Source of the DNA: Rugalucina vietnamica
Lineage: Eukaryota > Mollusca > Bivalvia > Lucinida > Lucinidae
Direction: 5' to 3'
NCBI GenBank assembly: GCA_964017185.1
Contig: OZ024876.1
Location: 31,368,778 to 31,432,777, forward strand
Length of the DNA stretch: 64,000 bases
The position numbers and the translations under genes were made by a program. Below are positions 31,029-43,805 of this stretch, one piece after another (within the stretch, counting starts at the first letter, position 1; every line of letters begins with the position of its first letter). A model generated the notes under the pieces. That model worked only from the letters and a program-made list of their open reading frames with translations. It made no database searches and had not been told where the DNA came from.

Positions 31029-31660
31029 CAGATCAATTTAAGTGTCTTACCTGCAACACTGGCCTATCGAAAAGGCCGGCGTTCTTCGATCGTATAGTGC
31101 GTTCCACATTGCCGCTAATACGGTGTGAATTAGGGATTATTGATTTTACGGTTTACCTGGGCCCAAAATTACAATCCTGCCTTGAAGTTAAGGAAGACCT
31201 TAGTTAAGGTGGCGAATTTCAGCATCCAAAAAGATGCGGCTCAAGTACTAAAAGTGTTTGTAGTTCCGACAGCAGAATATTGCGCGTTTCAGAAAAAAAT
31301 AAATTGCTCCTTAGATGCAGGAAAAATTACTACGCTGCACCGTCATTAGCATAGTATATGTGAACAGGTATGAAGGTTAGACAGGTAAAAGAAATTATTG
31401 CGCCTTTCAGAAAGAAATATTGCGCCACAGTTGGCGGAAAAAATTACTACGTTGCACCGTCATTAGCCTAGTATATGGCTGAATCATAGGATCGGATATT
31501 ATGCTTGTAGAGAAGTAGACAGGTAGACAGTTCGGCAGGTAGACAGTTCGCCAGTAGACAGATAGGTTGGCAGTAGACAGTTGGACAGGTCGGCAGGTAG
31601 ACAGGTAAACAATTAGACAGGTCGACAGTTAGACAGTTCGGCAGGTAGACAAACAGTTGG
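31029..31660. repeat. Direct duplication flanking minisatellite, right copy
   Basis: The counterpart of 28733-29379 with several small deletions; it starts immediately where the inverse minisatellite array ends. It contains the second exon-like block (31048-31128) and the inverted-repeat arm at 31152-31212. Confidence 0.88.
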
Positions 31661-31828
31661 CATCTAAAACATGCTCAAATAAACTTATGGGTTTTATTAT
31701 GTAAATGACGTTTTATTTTACACACCTGTTTATTTTTGTAAAAAACATTATTGATTGTAAAGGTAAAATTGTCACCTTAACTAAGGTCTTCCTTAACTTT
31801 AAGGAAGGATTGTAATTTTGGGCCCTGG
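31152..31828. mobile_element. Inverted-repeat element with CCTGGGCCCAAAATTACAAT ends
   Basis: Bases 31152-31212 (CTGGGCCCAAAATTACAATC and CCTTAGTTAAGGTG) are the inverse complement of about 31768-31828. A third arm is at 28857-28917. The two outermost arms enclose the entire 3 kb minisatellite structure, so the boundaries of the mobile unit are ambiguous (31152-31828 or 28857-31828). Confidence 0.6.
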
Positions 31829-32000
31829 TAGACAATGCATTCTAAAAATATCAAGTTTCATACGCCAGGTAATATTCTGTTTCAGTTTTGAAATAAAAGC
31901 ATGTCTTGAAATATCAACCTCCATCGCCATTACAATATTTTGCACACACTTGGTAAATTTCATACTAGCTCATCTAGTAATTTTCTAATATAACATGATT

Positions 32001-32030
32001 GAGCCACGACATGAGATTGCCTGTTTTGTT
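32001..32030 (+). repeat. Possible end fragment of hairpin MITE
   Basis: GAGCCACGACATGAGATTGCC resembles the family end; nothing further matches. Confidence 0.3.
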
Positions 32031-32159
32031 AACATGAAAAGCAAGCCACTGACTGCGTCATTATTATCATTGCTTCAATGACTTTCTAGCATAATATCTC
32101 ATTTTCATTAAGCAGACTTCTTTCACTCAGAACAGGGTTTTTCATGACGTGACTTATTT

Positions 32160-32302
32160 AATTTTGTAAATCTGATATTGTTTTATTGTTTTGACTAAAA
32201 TGTGTTGTATATATGCTTTGAGGGCCTCGGGGAAGATTGGCATAGCCAACCGAGTTACCCTCGGTAAATAAAGTTATTACTTACTTACTTACTTACTTAC
32301 TG
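32160..32302 (+). mobile_element. LINE 3' end with (TTAC)n tail
   Basis: GAGGGCCTCGGGGAAGATTGG, CCGAGTTACCCTCGGTAAAT and AATAAAGTTATTACTTACTTACTT form a conserved 3' UTR and tetramer tail that I recognise as a common invertebrate CR1/L2-like LINE end. The coding part is absent. Confidence 0.6.
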
Positions 32303-32363
32303 CATAATATTTATCAACTTAAAATGTATCCATTTTCTAAACATTTAAAATTTTGAAAATTGA

Positions 32364-32435
32364 ATAACGCCGCTTATCCGCACGACGGTCGTGCAGATAA
32401 GCGGCGTTATCGGCACGACCATCGTGCGGATAGCC
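32364..32435. repeat. Overlapping hairpins, ATAACGCCGCTTATCCGCAC
   Basis: ATAACGCCGCTTATC pairs with GATAAGCGGCGTTAT around CGCACGACGGTCGTGC (32364-32410). The central CCGCACGA also pairs with the following TCGTGCGG (to 32434), giving two mutually exclusive folds. Its origin is unknown. Confidence 0.75.
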
Positions 32436-34045
32436 AGTGTCGCGGTTACAAAATGCATGACTGTTGTCATCTGTAGATATACCCTGGTAACTATACATTT
32501 CCAACACAAACATCACCAAATAAAGCAAGGTAACTAACAAATTCCATGATATGTTCGACATAAGTTGAAAGGCAACCTAAGCTACACACTGGTAAACGTA
32601 AACGCACTGGCTAAGGCACGAACGTATACTAAGGCTAAGGCAATTTCAACGCTATGGCTAAGAAAGAAAATGGCGGATAGGGAGACACATATGCAGGTTT
32701 GTTGTTGTTTTACAGTTTCATTTTCCGGTTATCAGTAATGACAGCTACTGGCTTGGCGGCGCGGGACGCACAAATGAGTCACAAACTTACGTTCGATGGT
32801 CCGATGTCGCCAGCTGCAGCCAGTAAAAGTGTAACCTCGACAAAGTGTAGACACTAAACCACAAAATCTCATGATTTTTCATGAAATACTGTTTGTCTAT
32901 GATATGATAAATCGGACGCCTTTGAGCACGAGTCATGAAAAAAGTGAAATTGAAGGGGCCCCAGCCTGTGACAATACTTGAAGTTTCATTACAACGCTAT
33001 TGGCTAAGGAACTGAAAACAACGTAGTGGCTAAGACCCCAGAGTTTCTCGGAGGGAAAATGTTATAATATGGTCGTAAGACTCGTAAGTGTATTTCTTAA
33101 AGTAGGTTTTGAGGTCTAAATTATTGTTCAAACATGGTTTAGAGCTTCGTTAAAGAAATTAAAACACAAAAATATCGTATATACATGTATGCACCTCAAT
33201 GTTTTCTTCAATGGGGGGGGGGGGTGCTTACAGGGGGAAATATACAACACGTTTATCCCAATCCCTGGGAATTAGACAGAGTACCATGACCCAGGCATGG
33301 CAAATTAGATGATTTACTAGGAAATTGTACATGTAAACATACAGCGAAATTGATGACCCACCTGGGAATTTAGGACATCACAATGCGATCAATGATTGGG
33401 GAATTAGACCCCTTTATTTCAAAATTGTTTCATTCCCACTGGAAATCCGACGCCCCTCCCCTCTTGGCTCGTCCAAGAAGGAGTGTGCTTTCCAAAGAAA
33501 AGGTAGGTATTTTAGATAATGTGTATTGTTGTCACATACTGAGTTTATGCTTATCTGACTAGATGTGTTGGACGTGCACTGGCTGCTTCTTTTCAGGAGG
33601 GAAGTGTTTAATCGTAGTATTGACCTCTCCATATGTTTTCAGTATTCTGTCAATCATTTGACGTAATAAGGCTCCTTATGGGTTTATGAAGGTGCATTTT
33701 CCATAACTGCTTCAATGCACGATATTGAATTCCCTTTCTTGGGCCCCTGGCACTTCGAGGCTAGACTAGGCTAGAGTTTGTTTTGTCGGCCATTTTTGTC
33801 ACTTTTCATCACTTCGATAAATAAATCTATTTTCTTTACGCTTACCAGATCAGTAAATGCGATGCTTATGATAAAATTAAACTGGAGATGTATTGTTTAA
33901 TGATATTAATTAGTGTTGCTTAGTTTCAAATGTTTTAAATTATAAGATTTGGACAAACTCTCTCGATCGCTGACCTATTTATCGGAAAACGATCCATATG
34001 AACTTATGTTGTTTCCAATACAGTGTTCTCGTTCACGTCCGCTTT
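32436..34045. other. Intergenic, left flank of the satellite
   Basis: No gene recognised. A run of G at 33211-33225 and repeated words such as ACGCTA(T)TGGCTAAG (32650, 32994) are the only structure seen. No satellite-like sequence is visible before 34046. Confidence 0.5.
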
Positions 34046-34228
34046 GGTTCCATTCACAGTTTCGTACTTTTGAGGTGGGCCAAAAATTTCAATATTAAGG
34101 GGTAGGGCATGAAATTGGGCTGTAAATTATCCTCTTTCAATAATTTGCCGACATCTTTCCCCAAATCGTATCAATTATGCCTCAAACATGTGAAAAATAC
34201 TTATTTTCTATTTTTAGACTGGTAAAAA

Positions 34229-34251
34229 CCGGGATGATATAAGGATCCCGG
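34229..34251. repeat. Hairpin within each satellite monomer (first instance)
   Basis: CCGGGAT and ATCCCGG separated by GATATAAGG, a 7 bp perfect stem, present at the same place in every full monomer (about position 184-206 of the unit). Confidence 0.8.
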
Positions 34252-37200
34252 ATCGCTCGCCAGTCATAGCCGGTGACGCTCTTCACTGTCGACTTTGCAG
34301 GGGTTACCTTTGTTCACAAATAGCGAAAAAAGTAGCCGGATGGCACATATTTGTGCACTGCTCATTATGATCCTGGGTAGATTCTCTAAGTATGTGCATG
34401 CGATTTATGGGGCGTCCTTTTGCACAGAACATGCATGGGGGCCCAGACTTTAGGCATATTTTACGAAAATTCACTGGTCTGAAAGAGGGGGTAGGGGAAA
34501 ATATCCCCAACACAGATAGGGTGATAGTCATTGCTAGGCGATTTAAATGATGTTATTTTGTTGTTAGATAGTTGATTTAATGATTTTATGGGAGAAATCG
34601 GATTGTTCACCAGATTGGACAGAGCTATTATCAATTTTGGCGGATCTAGCTAAATTAACTGAAAAATGCTCTTAAAACTGTGGATTGCTACCTTAAAGCA
34701 ATATTCGATTTTTTTAAATTTCCATTTCAAGGTCTCAGTTGCCTTTGATCAGGTGGCCCAATGTATGGACATAACTGTTTCGTGATCTGTTGGTCACTCG
34801 CACGACCACAGAGTGAGTAAAGCTGGATGCGGTTAGTTGGGGCTCTATTCCTCAAAAATTGACCTAAAAATGCCTCGAAACCATATGACTCGTTCTGACT
34901 CCTCCTGAAATGCCACTTTTAATGCAAATCCACTTTCTTTGCCTGAATTTAATTAGAATTATGTTCAAGAATAGTTTTAGACGAAAATTGCCAGAAACTA
35001 GTGCAAAAAATATTTCTTTAAGGTTCCATTCACAGTTTCGTACTTTTGAGGTGGGCCAAAAATTTCAATATTAAGGGGTAGGGCATGAAATTGGGCTGTA
35101 AATTATCCTCTTTCAATAATTTGCCGACATCTTTCCCCAAATCGTATCAATTATGCCTCAAACATGTGAAAAATACTTATTTTCTATTTTTAGACTGGTA
35201 AAAACCGGGATGATATAAGGATCCCGGATCGCTCGCCAGTCATAGCCGGTGACGCTCTTCACTGTCGACTTTGCAGGGGTTACCTTTGTTCACAAATAGC
35301 GAAAAAAGTAGCCGGATGGCACATATTTGTGCACTGCTCATTATGATCCTGGGTAGATTCTCTAAGTATGTGCATGCGATTTATGGGGCGTCCTTTTGCA
35401 CAGAACATGCATGGGGGCCCAGACTTTAGGCATATTTTACGAAAATTCACTGGTCTGAAAGAGGGGGTAGGGGAAAATATCCCCAACACAGATAGGGTGA
35501 TAGTCATTGCTAGGCGATTTAAATGATGTTATTTTGTTGTTAGACATTTGATTTAATGATTTTATGGGAGAAATCGGATTGTTCACCAGATTGGACAGAG
35601 CTATTATCAATTTTGGCGGATCTAGCTAAATTAACTGAAAAATGCTCTTAAAACTGTGGATTGCTACCTTAAAGCAATATTCGATTTTTTTAAATTTCCA
35701 TTTCAAGGTCTCAGTTGCCTTTGATCAGGTGGCCCAATGTATGGACATAACTGTTTCGTGATCTGTTGGTCACTCGCACGACCACAGAGTGAGTAAAGCT
35801 GGATGCGGTTAGTTGGGGCTCTATTCCTCAAAAATTGACCTAAAAATGCCTCGAAACCATATGACTCGTTCTGACTCCTCCTGAAATGCCACTTTTAATG
35901 CAAATCCACTTTCTTTGCCTGAATTTAATTAGAATTATGTTCAAGAATAGTTTTAGACGAAAATTGCCAGAAACTAGTGCAAAAAATATTTCTTTAAGGT
36001 TCCATTCACAGTTTCGTACTTTTGAGGTGGGCCAAAAATTTCAATATTAAGGGGTAGGGCATGAAATTGGGCTGTAAATTATCCTCTTTCAATAATTTGC
36101 CGACATCTTTCCCCAAATCGTATCAATTATGCCTCAAACATGTGAAAAATACTTATTTTCTATTTTTAGACTGGTAAAAACCGGGATGATATAAGGATCC
36201 CGGATCGCTCGCCAGTCATAGCCGGTGACGCTCTTCACTGTCGACTTTGCAGGGGTTACCTTTGTTCACAAATAGCGAAAAAAGTAGCCGGATGGCACAT
36301 ATTTGTGCACTGCTCATTATGATCCTGGGTAGATTCTCTAAGTATGTGCATGCGATTTATGGGGCGTCCTTTTGCACAGAACATGCATGGGGGCCCAGAC
36401 TTTAGGCATATTTTACGAAAATTCACTGGTCTGAAAGAGGGGGTAGGGGAAAATATCCCCAACACAGATAGGGTGATAGTCATTGCTAGGCGATTTAAAT
36501 GATGTTATTTTGTTGTTAGACATTTGATTTAATGATTTTATGGGAGAAATCGGATTGTTCACCAGATTGGACAGAGCTATTATCAATTTTGGCGGATCTA
36601 GCTAAATTAACTGAAAAATGCTCTTAAAACTGTGGATTGCTACCTTAAAGCAATATTCGATTTTTTTAAATTTCCATTTCAAGGTCTCAGTTGCCTTTGA
36701 TCAGGTGGCCCAATGTATGGACATAACTGTTTCGTGATCTGTTGGTCACTCGCACGACCACAGAGTGAGTAAAGCTGGATGCGGTTAGTTGGGGCTCTAT
36801 TCCTCAAAAATTGACCTAAAAATGCCTCGAAACCATATGACTCGTTCTGACTCCTCCTGAAATGCCACTTTTAATGCAAATCCACTTTCTTTGCCTGAAT
36901 TTAATTAGAATTATGTTCAAGAATAGTTTTAGACGAAAATTGCCAGAAACTAGTGCAAAAAATATTTCTTTAAGGTTCCATTCACAGTTTCGTACTTTTG
37001 AGGTGGGCCAAAAATTTCAATATTAAGGGGTAGGGCATGAAATTGGGCTGTAAATTATCCTCTTTCAATAATTTGCCGACATCTTTCCCCAAATCGTATC
37101 AATTATGCCTCAAACATGTGAAAAATACTTATTTTCTATTTTTAGACTGGTAAAAACCGGGATGATATAAGGATCCCGGATCGCTCGCCAGTCATAGCCG

Positions 37201-39901
37201 GTGACGCTCTTCACTGTCGACTTTGCAGGGGTTACCTTTGTTCACAAATAGCGAAAAAAGTAGCCAGATGGCACATATTTGTGCACTGCTCATTATGATC
37301 CTGGGTAGATTCTCTAAGTATGTGCATGCGATTTATGGGGCGTCCTTTTGCACAGAACATGCATGGGGGCCCAGACTTTAGGCATATTTTACGAAAATTC
37401 ACTGGTCTGAAAGAGGGGGTAGGGGAAAATATCCCCAACACAGATAGGGTGATAGTCATTGCTAGGCGATTTAAATGGTGTTATTTTGTTGTTAGACATT
37501 TGATTTAATGATTTTATGGGAGAAATCGGATTGTTCACCAGATTGGACAGAGCTATTATCAATTTTGGCGGATCTAGCTAAATTAACTGAAAAATGCTCT
37601 TAAAACTGTGGATTGCTACCTTAAAGCAATATTCGATTTTTTTAAATTTCCATTTCAAGGTCTCAGTTGCCTTTGATCAGGTGGCCCAATGTATGGACAT
37701 AACTGTTTCGTGATCTGTTGGTCACTCGCACGACCACAGAGTGAGTAAAGCTGGATGCGGTTAGTTGGGGCTCTATTCCTCAAAAATTGACCTAAAAATG
37801 CCTCGAAACCATATGACTCGTTCTGACTCCTCCTGAAATGCCACTTTTAATGCAAATCCACTTTCTTTGCCTGAATTTAATTAGAATTATGTTCAAGAAT
37901 AGTTTTAGACGAAAATTGCCAGAAACTAGTGCAAAAAATATTTCTTTAAGGTTCCATTCACAGTTTCGTACTTTTGAGGTGGGCCAAAAATTTCAATATT
38001 AAGGGGTAGGGCATGAAATCGGGCTGTAAATTATCCTCTTTCAATAATTTGCCGACATCTTTCCCCAAATCGTATCAATTATGCCTCAAACATGTGAAAA
38101 ATACTTATTTTCTATTTTTAGACTGGTAAAAACCGGGATGATATAAGGATCCCGGATCGCTCGCCAGTCATAGCCGGTGACGCTCTTCACTGTCGACTTT
38201 GCAGGGGTTACCTTTGTTCACAAATAGCGAAAAAAGTAGCCGGATGGCACATATTTGTGCACTGCTCATTATGATCCTGGGTAGATTCTCTAAGTATGTG
38301 CATGCGATTTATGGGGCGTCCTTTTGCACAGAACATGCATGGGGGCCCAGACTTTAGGCATATTTTACGAAAATTCACTGGTCTGAAAGAGGGGGTAGGG
38401 GAAAATATCCCCAACACAGATAGGGTGATAGTCATTGCTAGGCGATTTAAATGGTGTTATTTTGTTGTTAGACATTTGATTTAATGATTTTATGGGAGAA
38501 ATCGGATTGTTCACCAGATTGGACAGAGCTATTATCAATTTTGGCGGATCTAGCTAAATTAACTGAAAAATGCTCTTAAAACTGTGGATTGCTACCTTAA
38601 AGCAATATTCGATTTTTTTAAATTTCCATTTCAAGGTCTCAGTTGCCTTTGATCAGGTGGCCCAATGTATGGACATAACTGTTTCGTGATCTGTTGGTCA
38701 CTCGCACGACCACAGAGTGAGTAAAGCTGGATGCGGTTAGTTGGGGCTCTATTCCTCAAAAATTGACCTAAAAATGCCTCGAAACCATATGACTCGTTCT
38801 GACTCCTCCTGAAATGCCACTTTTAATGCAAATCCACTTTCTTTGCCTGAATTTAATTAGAATTATGTTCAAGAATAGTTTTAGACGAAAATTGCCAGAA
38901 ACTAGTGCAAAAAATATTTCTTTAAGGTTCCATTCACAGTTTCGTACTTTTGAGGTGGGCCAAAAATTTCAATATTAAGGGGTAGGGCATGAAATCGGGC
39001 TGTAAATTATCCTCTTTCAATAATTTGCCGACATCTTTCCCCAAATCGTATCAATTATGCCTCAAACATGTGAAAAATACTTATTTTCTATTTTTAGACT
39101 GGTAAAAACCGGGATGATATAAGGATCCCGGATCGCTCGCCAGTCATAGCCGGTGACGCTCTTCACTGTCGACTTTGCAGGGGTTACCTTTGTTCACAAA
39201 TAGCGAAAAAAGTAGCCGGATGGCACATATTTGTGCACTGCTCATTATGATCCTGGGTAGATTCTCTAAGTATGTGCATGCGATTTATGGGGCGTCCTTT
39301 TGCACAGAACATGCATGGGGGCCCAGACTTTAGGCATATTTTACGAAAATTCACTGGTCTGAAAGAGGGGGTAGGGGAAAATATCCCCAACACAGATAGG
39401 GTGATAGTCATTGCTAGGCGATTTAAATGGTGTTATTTTGTTGTTAGACATTTGATTTAATTATTTTATGGGAGAAATCGGATTGTTCACCAGATTGGAC
39501 AGAGCTATTATCAATTTTGGCGGATCTAGCTAAATTAACTGAAAAATGCTCTTAAAACTGTGGATTGCTACCTTAAAGCAATATTCGATTTTTTTAAATT
39601 TCCATTTCAAGGTCTCAGTTGCCTTTGATCAGGTGGCCCAATGTATGGACATAACTGTTTCGTGATCTGTTGGTCACTCGCACGACCACAGAGTGAGTAA
39701 AGCTGGATGCGGTTAGTTGGGGCTCTATTCCTCAAAAATTGACCTAAAAATGCCTCGAAACCATATGACTCGTTCTGACTCCTCCTGAAATGCCACTTTT
39801 AATGCAAATCCACTTTCTTTGCCTGAATTTAATTAGAATTATGTTCAAGAATAGTTTTAGACGAAAATTGCCAGAAACTAGTGCAAAAAATATTTCTTTA
39901 A

Positions 39902-42900
39902 GGTTCCATTCACAGTTTCGTACTTTTGAGGTGGGCCAAAAATTTCAATATTAAGGGGTAGGGCATGAAATCGGGCTGTAAATTATCCTCTTTCAATAAT
40001 TTGCCGACATCTTTCCCCAAATCGTATCAATTATGCCTCAAACATGTGAAAAATACTTATTTTCTATTTTTAGACTGGTAAAAACCGGGATGATATAAGG
40101 ATCCCGGATCGCTCGCCAGTCATAGCCGGTGACGCTCTTCACTGTCGACTTTGCAGGGGTTACCTTTGTTCACAAATAGCGAAAAAAGTAGCCGGATGGC
40201 ACATATTTGTGCACTGCTCATTATGATCCTGGGTAGATTCTCTAAGTATGTGCATGCGATTTATGGGGCGTCCTTTTGCACAGAACATGCATGGGGGCCC
40301 AGACTTTAGGCATATTTTACGAAAATTCACTGGTCTGAAAGAGGGGGTAGGGGAAAATATCCCCAACACAGATTGGGTGATAGTCATTGCTAGGCGATTT
40401 AAATGGTGTTATTTTGTTGTTAGACATTTGATTTAATGATTTTATGGGAGAAATCGGATTGTTCACCAGATTGGACAGAGCTATTATCAATTTTGGCGGA
40501 TCTAGCTAAATTAACTGAAAAATGCTCTTAAAACTGTGGATTGCTACCTTAAAGCAATATTCGATTTTTTTAAATTTCCATTTCAAGGTCTCAGTTGCCT
40601 TTGATCAGGTGGCCCAATGTATGGACATAACTGTTTCGTGATCTGTTGGTCACTCGCACGACCACAGAGTGAGTAAAGCTGGATGCGGTTAGTTGGGGCT
40701 CTATTCCTCAAAAATTGACCTAAAAATGCCTCGAAACCATATGACTCGTTCTGACTCCTCCTGAAATGCCACTTTTAATGCAAATCCACTTTCTTTGCCT
40801 GAATTTAATTAGAATTATGTTCAAGAATAGTTTTAGACGAAAATTGCCAGAAACTAGTGCAAAAAATATTTCTTTAAGGTTCCATTCACAGTTTCGTACT
40901 TTTGAGGTGGGCCAAAAATTTCAATATTAAGGGGTAGGGCATGAAATCGGGCTGTAAATTATCCTCTTTCAATAATTTGCCGACATCTTTCCCCAAATCG
41001 TATCAATTATGCCTCAAACATGTGAAAAATACTTATTTTCTATTTTTAGACTGGTAAAAACCGGGATGATATAAGGATCCCGGATCGCTCGCCAGTCATA
41101 GCCGGTGACGCTCTTCACTGTCGACTTTGCAGGGGTTACCTTTGTTCACAAATAGCGAAAAAAGTAGCCGGATGGCACATATTTGTGCACTGCTCATTAT
41201 GATCCTGGGTAGATTCTCTAAGTATGTGCATGCGATTTATGGGGCGTCCTTTTGCACAGAACATGCATGGGGGCCCAGACTTTAGGCATATTTTACGAAA
41301 ATTCACTGGTCTGAAAGAGGGGGTAGGGGGAAATATCCCCAACACAGATAGGGTGATAGTCATTGCTAGGCGATTTAAATGGTGTTATTTTGTTGTTAGA
41401 CATTTGATTTAATTATTTTATGGGAGAAATCGGATTGTTCACCAGATTGGACAGAGCTATTATCAATTTTGGCGGATCTAGCTAAATTAACTGAAAAATG
41501 CTCTTAAAACTGTGGATTGCTACCTTAAAGCAATATTCGATTTTTTTAAATTTCCATTTCAAGGTCTCAGTTGCCTTTGATCAGGTGGCCCAATGTATGG
41601 ACATAACTGTTTCGTGATCTGTTGGTCACTCGCACGACCACAGAGTGAGTAAAGCTGGATGCGGTTAGTTGGGGCTCTATTCCTCAAAAATTGACCTAAA
41701 AATGCCTCGAAACCATATGACTCGTTCTGACTCCTCCTGAAATGCCACTTTTAATGCAAATCCACTTTCTTTGCCTGAATTTAATTAGAATTATGTTCAA
41801 GAATAGTTTTAGACGAAAATTGCCAGAAACTAGTGCAAAAAATATTTCTTTAAGGTTCCATTCACAGTTTCGTACTTTTGAGGTGGGCCAAAAATTTCAA
41901 TATTAAGGGGTAGGGCATGAAATCGGGCTGTAAATTATCCTCTTTCAATAATTTGCCGACATCTTTCCCCAAATCGTATCAATTATGCCTCAAACATGTG
42001 AAAAATACTTATTTTCTATTTTTAGACTGGTAAAAACCGGGATGATATAAGGATCCCGGATCGCTCGCCAGTCATAGCCGGTGACGCTCTTCACTGTCGA
42101 CTTTGCAGGGGTTACCTTTGTTCACAAATAGCGAAAAAAGTAGCCGGATGGCACATATTTGTGCACTGCTCATTATGATCCTGGGTAGATTCTCTAAGTA
42201 TGTGCATGCGATTTATGGGGCGTCCTTTTGCACAGAACATGCATGGGGGCCCAGACTTTAGGCATATTTTACGAAAATTCACTGGTCTGAAAGAGGGGGT
42301 AGGGGAAAATATCCCCAACACAGATTGGGTGATAGTCATTGCTAGGCGATTTAAATGGTGTTATTTTGTTGTTAGACATTTGATTTAATGATTTTATGGG
42401 AGAAATCGGATTGTTCACCAGATTGGACAGAGCTATTATCAATTTTGGCGGATCTAGCTAAATTAACTGAAAAATGCTCTTAAAACTGTGGATTGCTACC
42501 TTAAAGCAATATTCGATTTTTTTAAATTTCCATTTCAAGGTCTCAGTTGCCTTTGATCAGGTGGCCCAATGTATGGACATAACTGTTTCGTGATCTGTTG
42601 GTCACTCGCACGACCACAGAGTGAGTAAAGCTGGATGCGGTTAGTTGGGGCTCTATTCCTCAAAAATTGACCTAAAAATGCCTCGAAACCATATGACTCG
42701 TTCTGACTCCTCCTGAAATGCCACTTTTAATGCAAATCCACTTTCTTTGCCTGAATTTAATTAGAATTATGTTCAAGAATAGTTTTAGACGAAAATTGCC
42801 AGAAACTAGTGCAAAAAATATTTCTTTAAGGTTCCATTCACAGTTTCGTACTTTTGAGGTGGGCCAAAAATTTCAATATTAAGGGGTAGGGCATGAAATC

Positions 42901-43805
42901 GGGCTGTAAATTATCCTCTTTCAATAATTTGCCGACATCTTTCCCCAAATCGTATCAATTATGCCTCAAACATGTGAAAAATACTTATTTTCTATTTTTA
43001 GACTGGTAAAAACCGGGATGATATAAGGATCCCGGATCGCTCGCCAGTCATAGCCGGTGACGCTCTTCACTGTCGACTTTGCAGGGGTTACCTTTGTTCA
43101 CAAATAGCGAAAAAAGTAGCCGGATGGCACATATTTGTGCACTGCTCATTATGATCCTGGGTAGATTCTCTAAGTATGTGCATGCGATTTATGGGGCGTC
43201 CTTTTGCACAGAACATGCATGGGGGCCCAGACTTTAGGCATATTTTACGAAAATTCACTGGTCTGAAAGAGGGGGTAGGGGGAAATATCCCCAACACAGA
43301 TAGGGTGATAGTCATTGCTAGGCGATTTAAATGATGTTATTTTGTTGTTAGACATTTGATTTAATGATTTTATGGGAGAAATCGGATTGTTCACCAGATT
43401 GGACAGAGCTATTATCAATTTTGGCGGATCTAGCTAAATTAACTGAAAAATGCTCTTAAAACTGTGGATTGCTACCTTAAAGCAATATTCGATTTTTTTA
43501 AATTTCCATTTCAAGGTCTCAGTTGCCTTTGATCAGGTGGCCCAATGTATGGACATAACTGTTTCGTGATCTGTTGGTCACTCGCACGACCACAGAGTGA
43601 GTAAAGCTGGATGCGGTTAGTTGGGGCTCTATTCCTCAAAAATTGACCTAAAAATGCCTCGAAACCATATGACTCGTTCTGACTCCTCCTGAAATGCCAC
43701 TTTTAATGCAAATCCACTTTCTTTGCCTGAATTTAATTAGAATTATGTTCAAGAATAGTTTTAGACGAAAATTGCCAGAAACTAGTGCAAAAAATATTTC
43801 TTTAA
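39902..43805. repeat. Satellite subregion with two-monomer alternation
   Basis: Monomers at 39902 and 41854 carry GATTGGGTGATAG where others have GATAGGGTGATAG. Monomers at 40878 and 42830 carry TAGGGGGAAAT where others have TAGGGGAAAAT. TTAATTATTTT replaces TTAATGATTTT at 38926 and 40878. This alternation implies a 1952 bp dimer as a unit of amplification. Confidence 0.8.

Noticed and set aside
30610-31041. A 143-codon plus-strand frame rich in Cys, Leu and Pro
   Set aside because: It is a direct translation of the CTGTCTACCTGCCGAC minisatellite; its complement array gives similar frames on the other strand.
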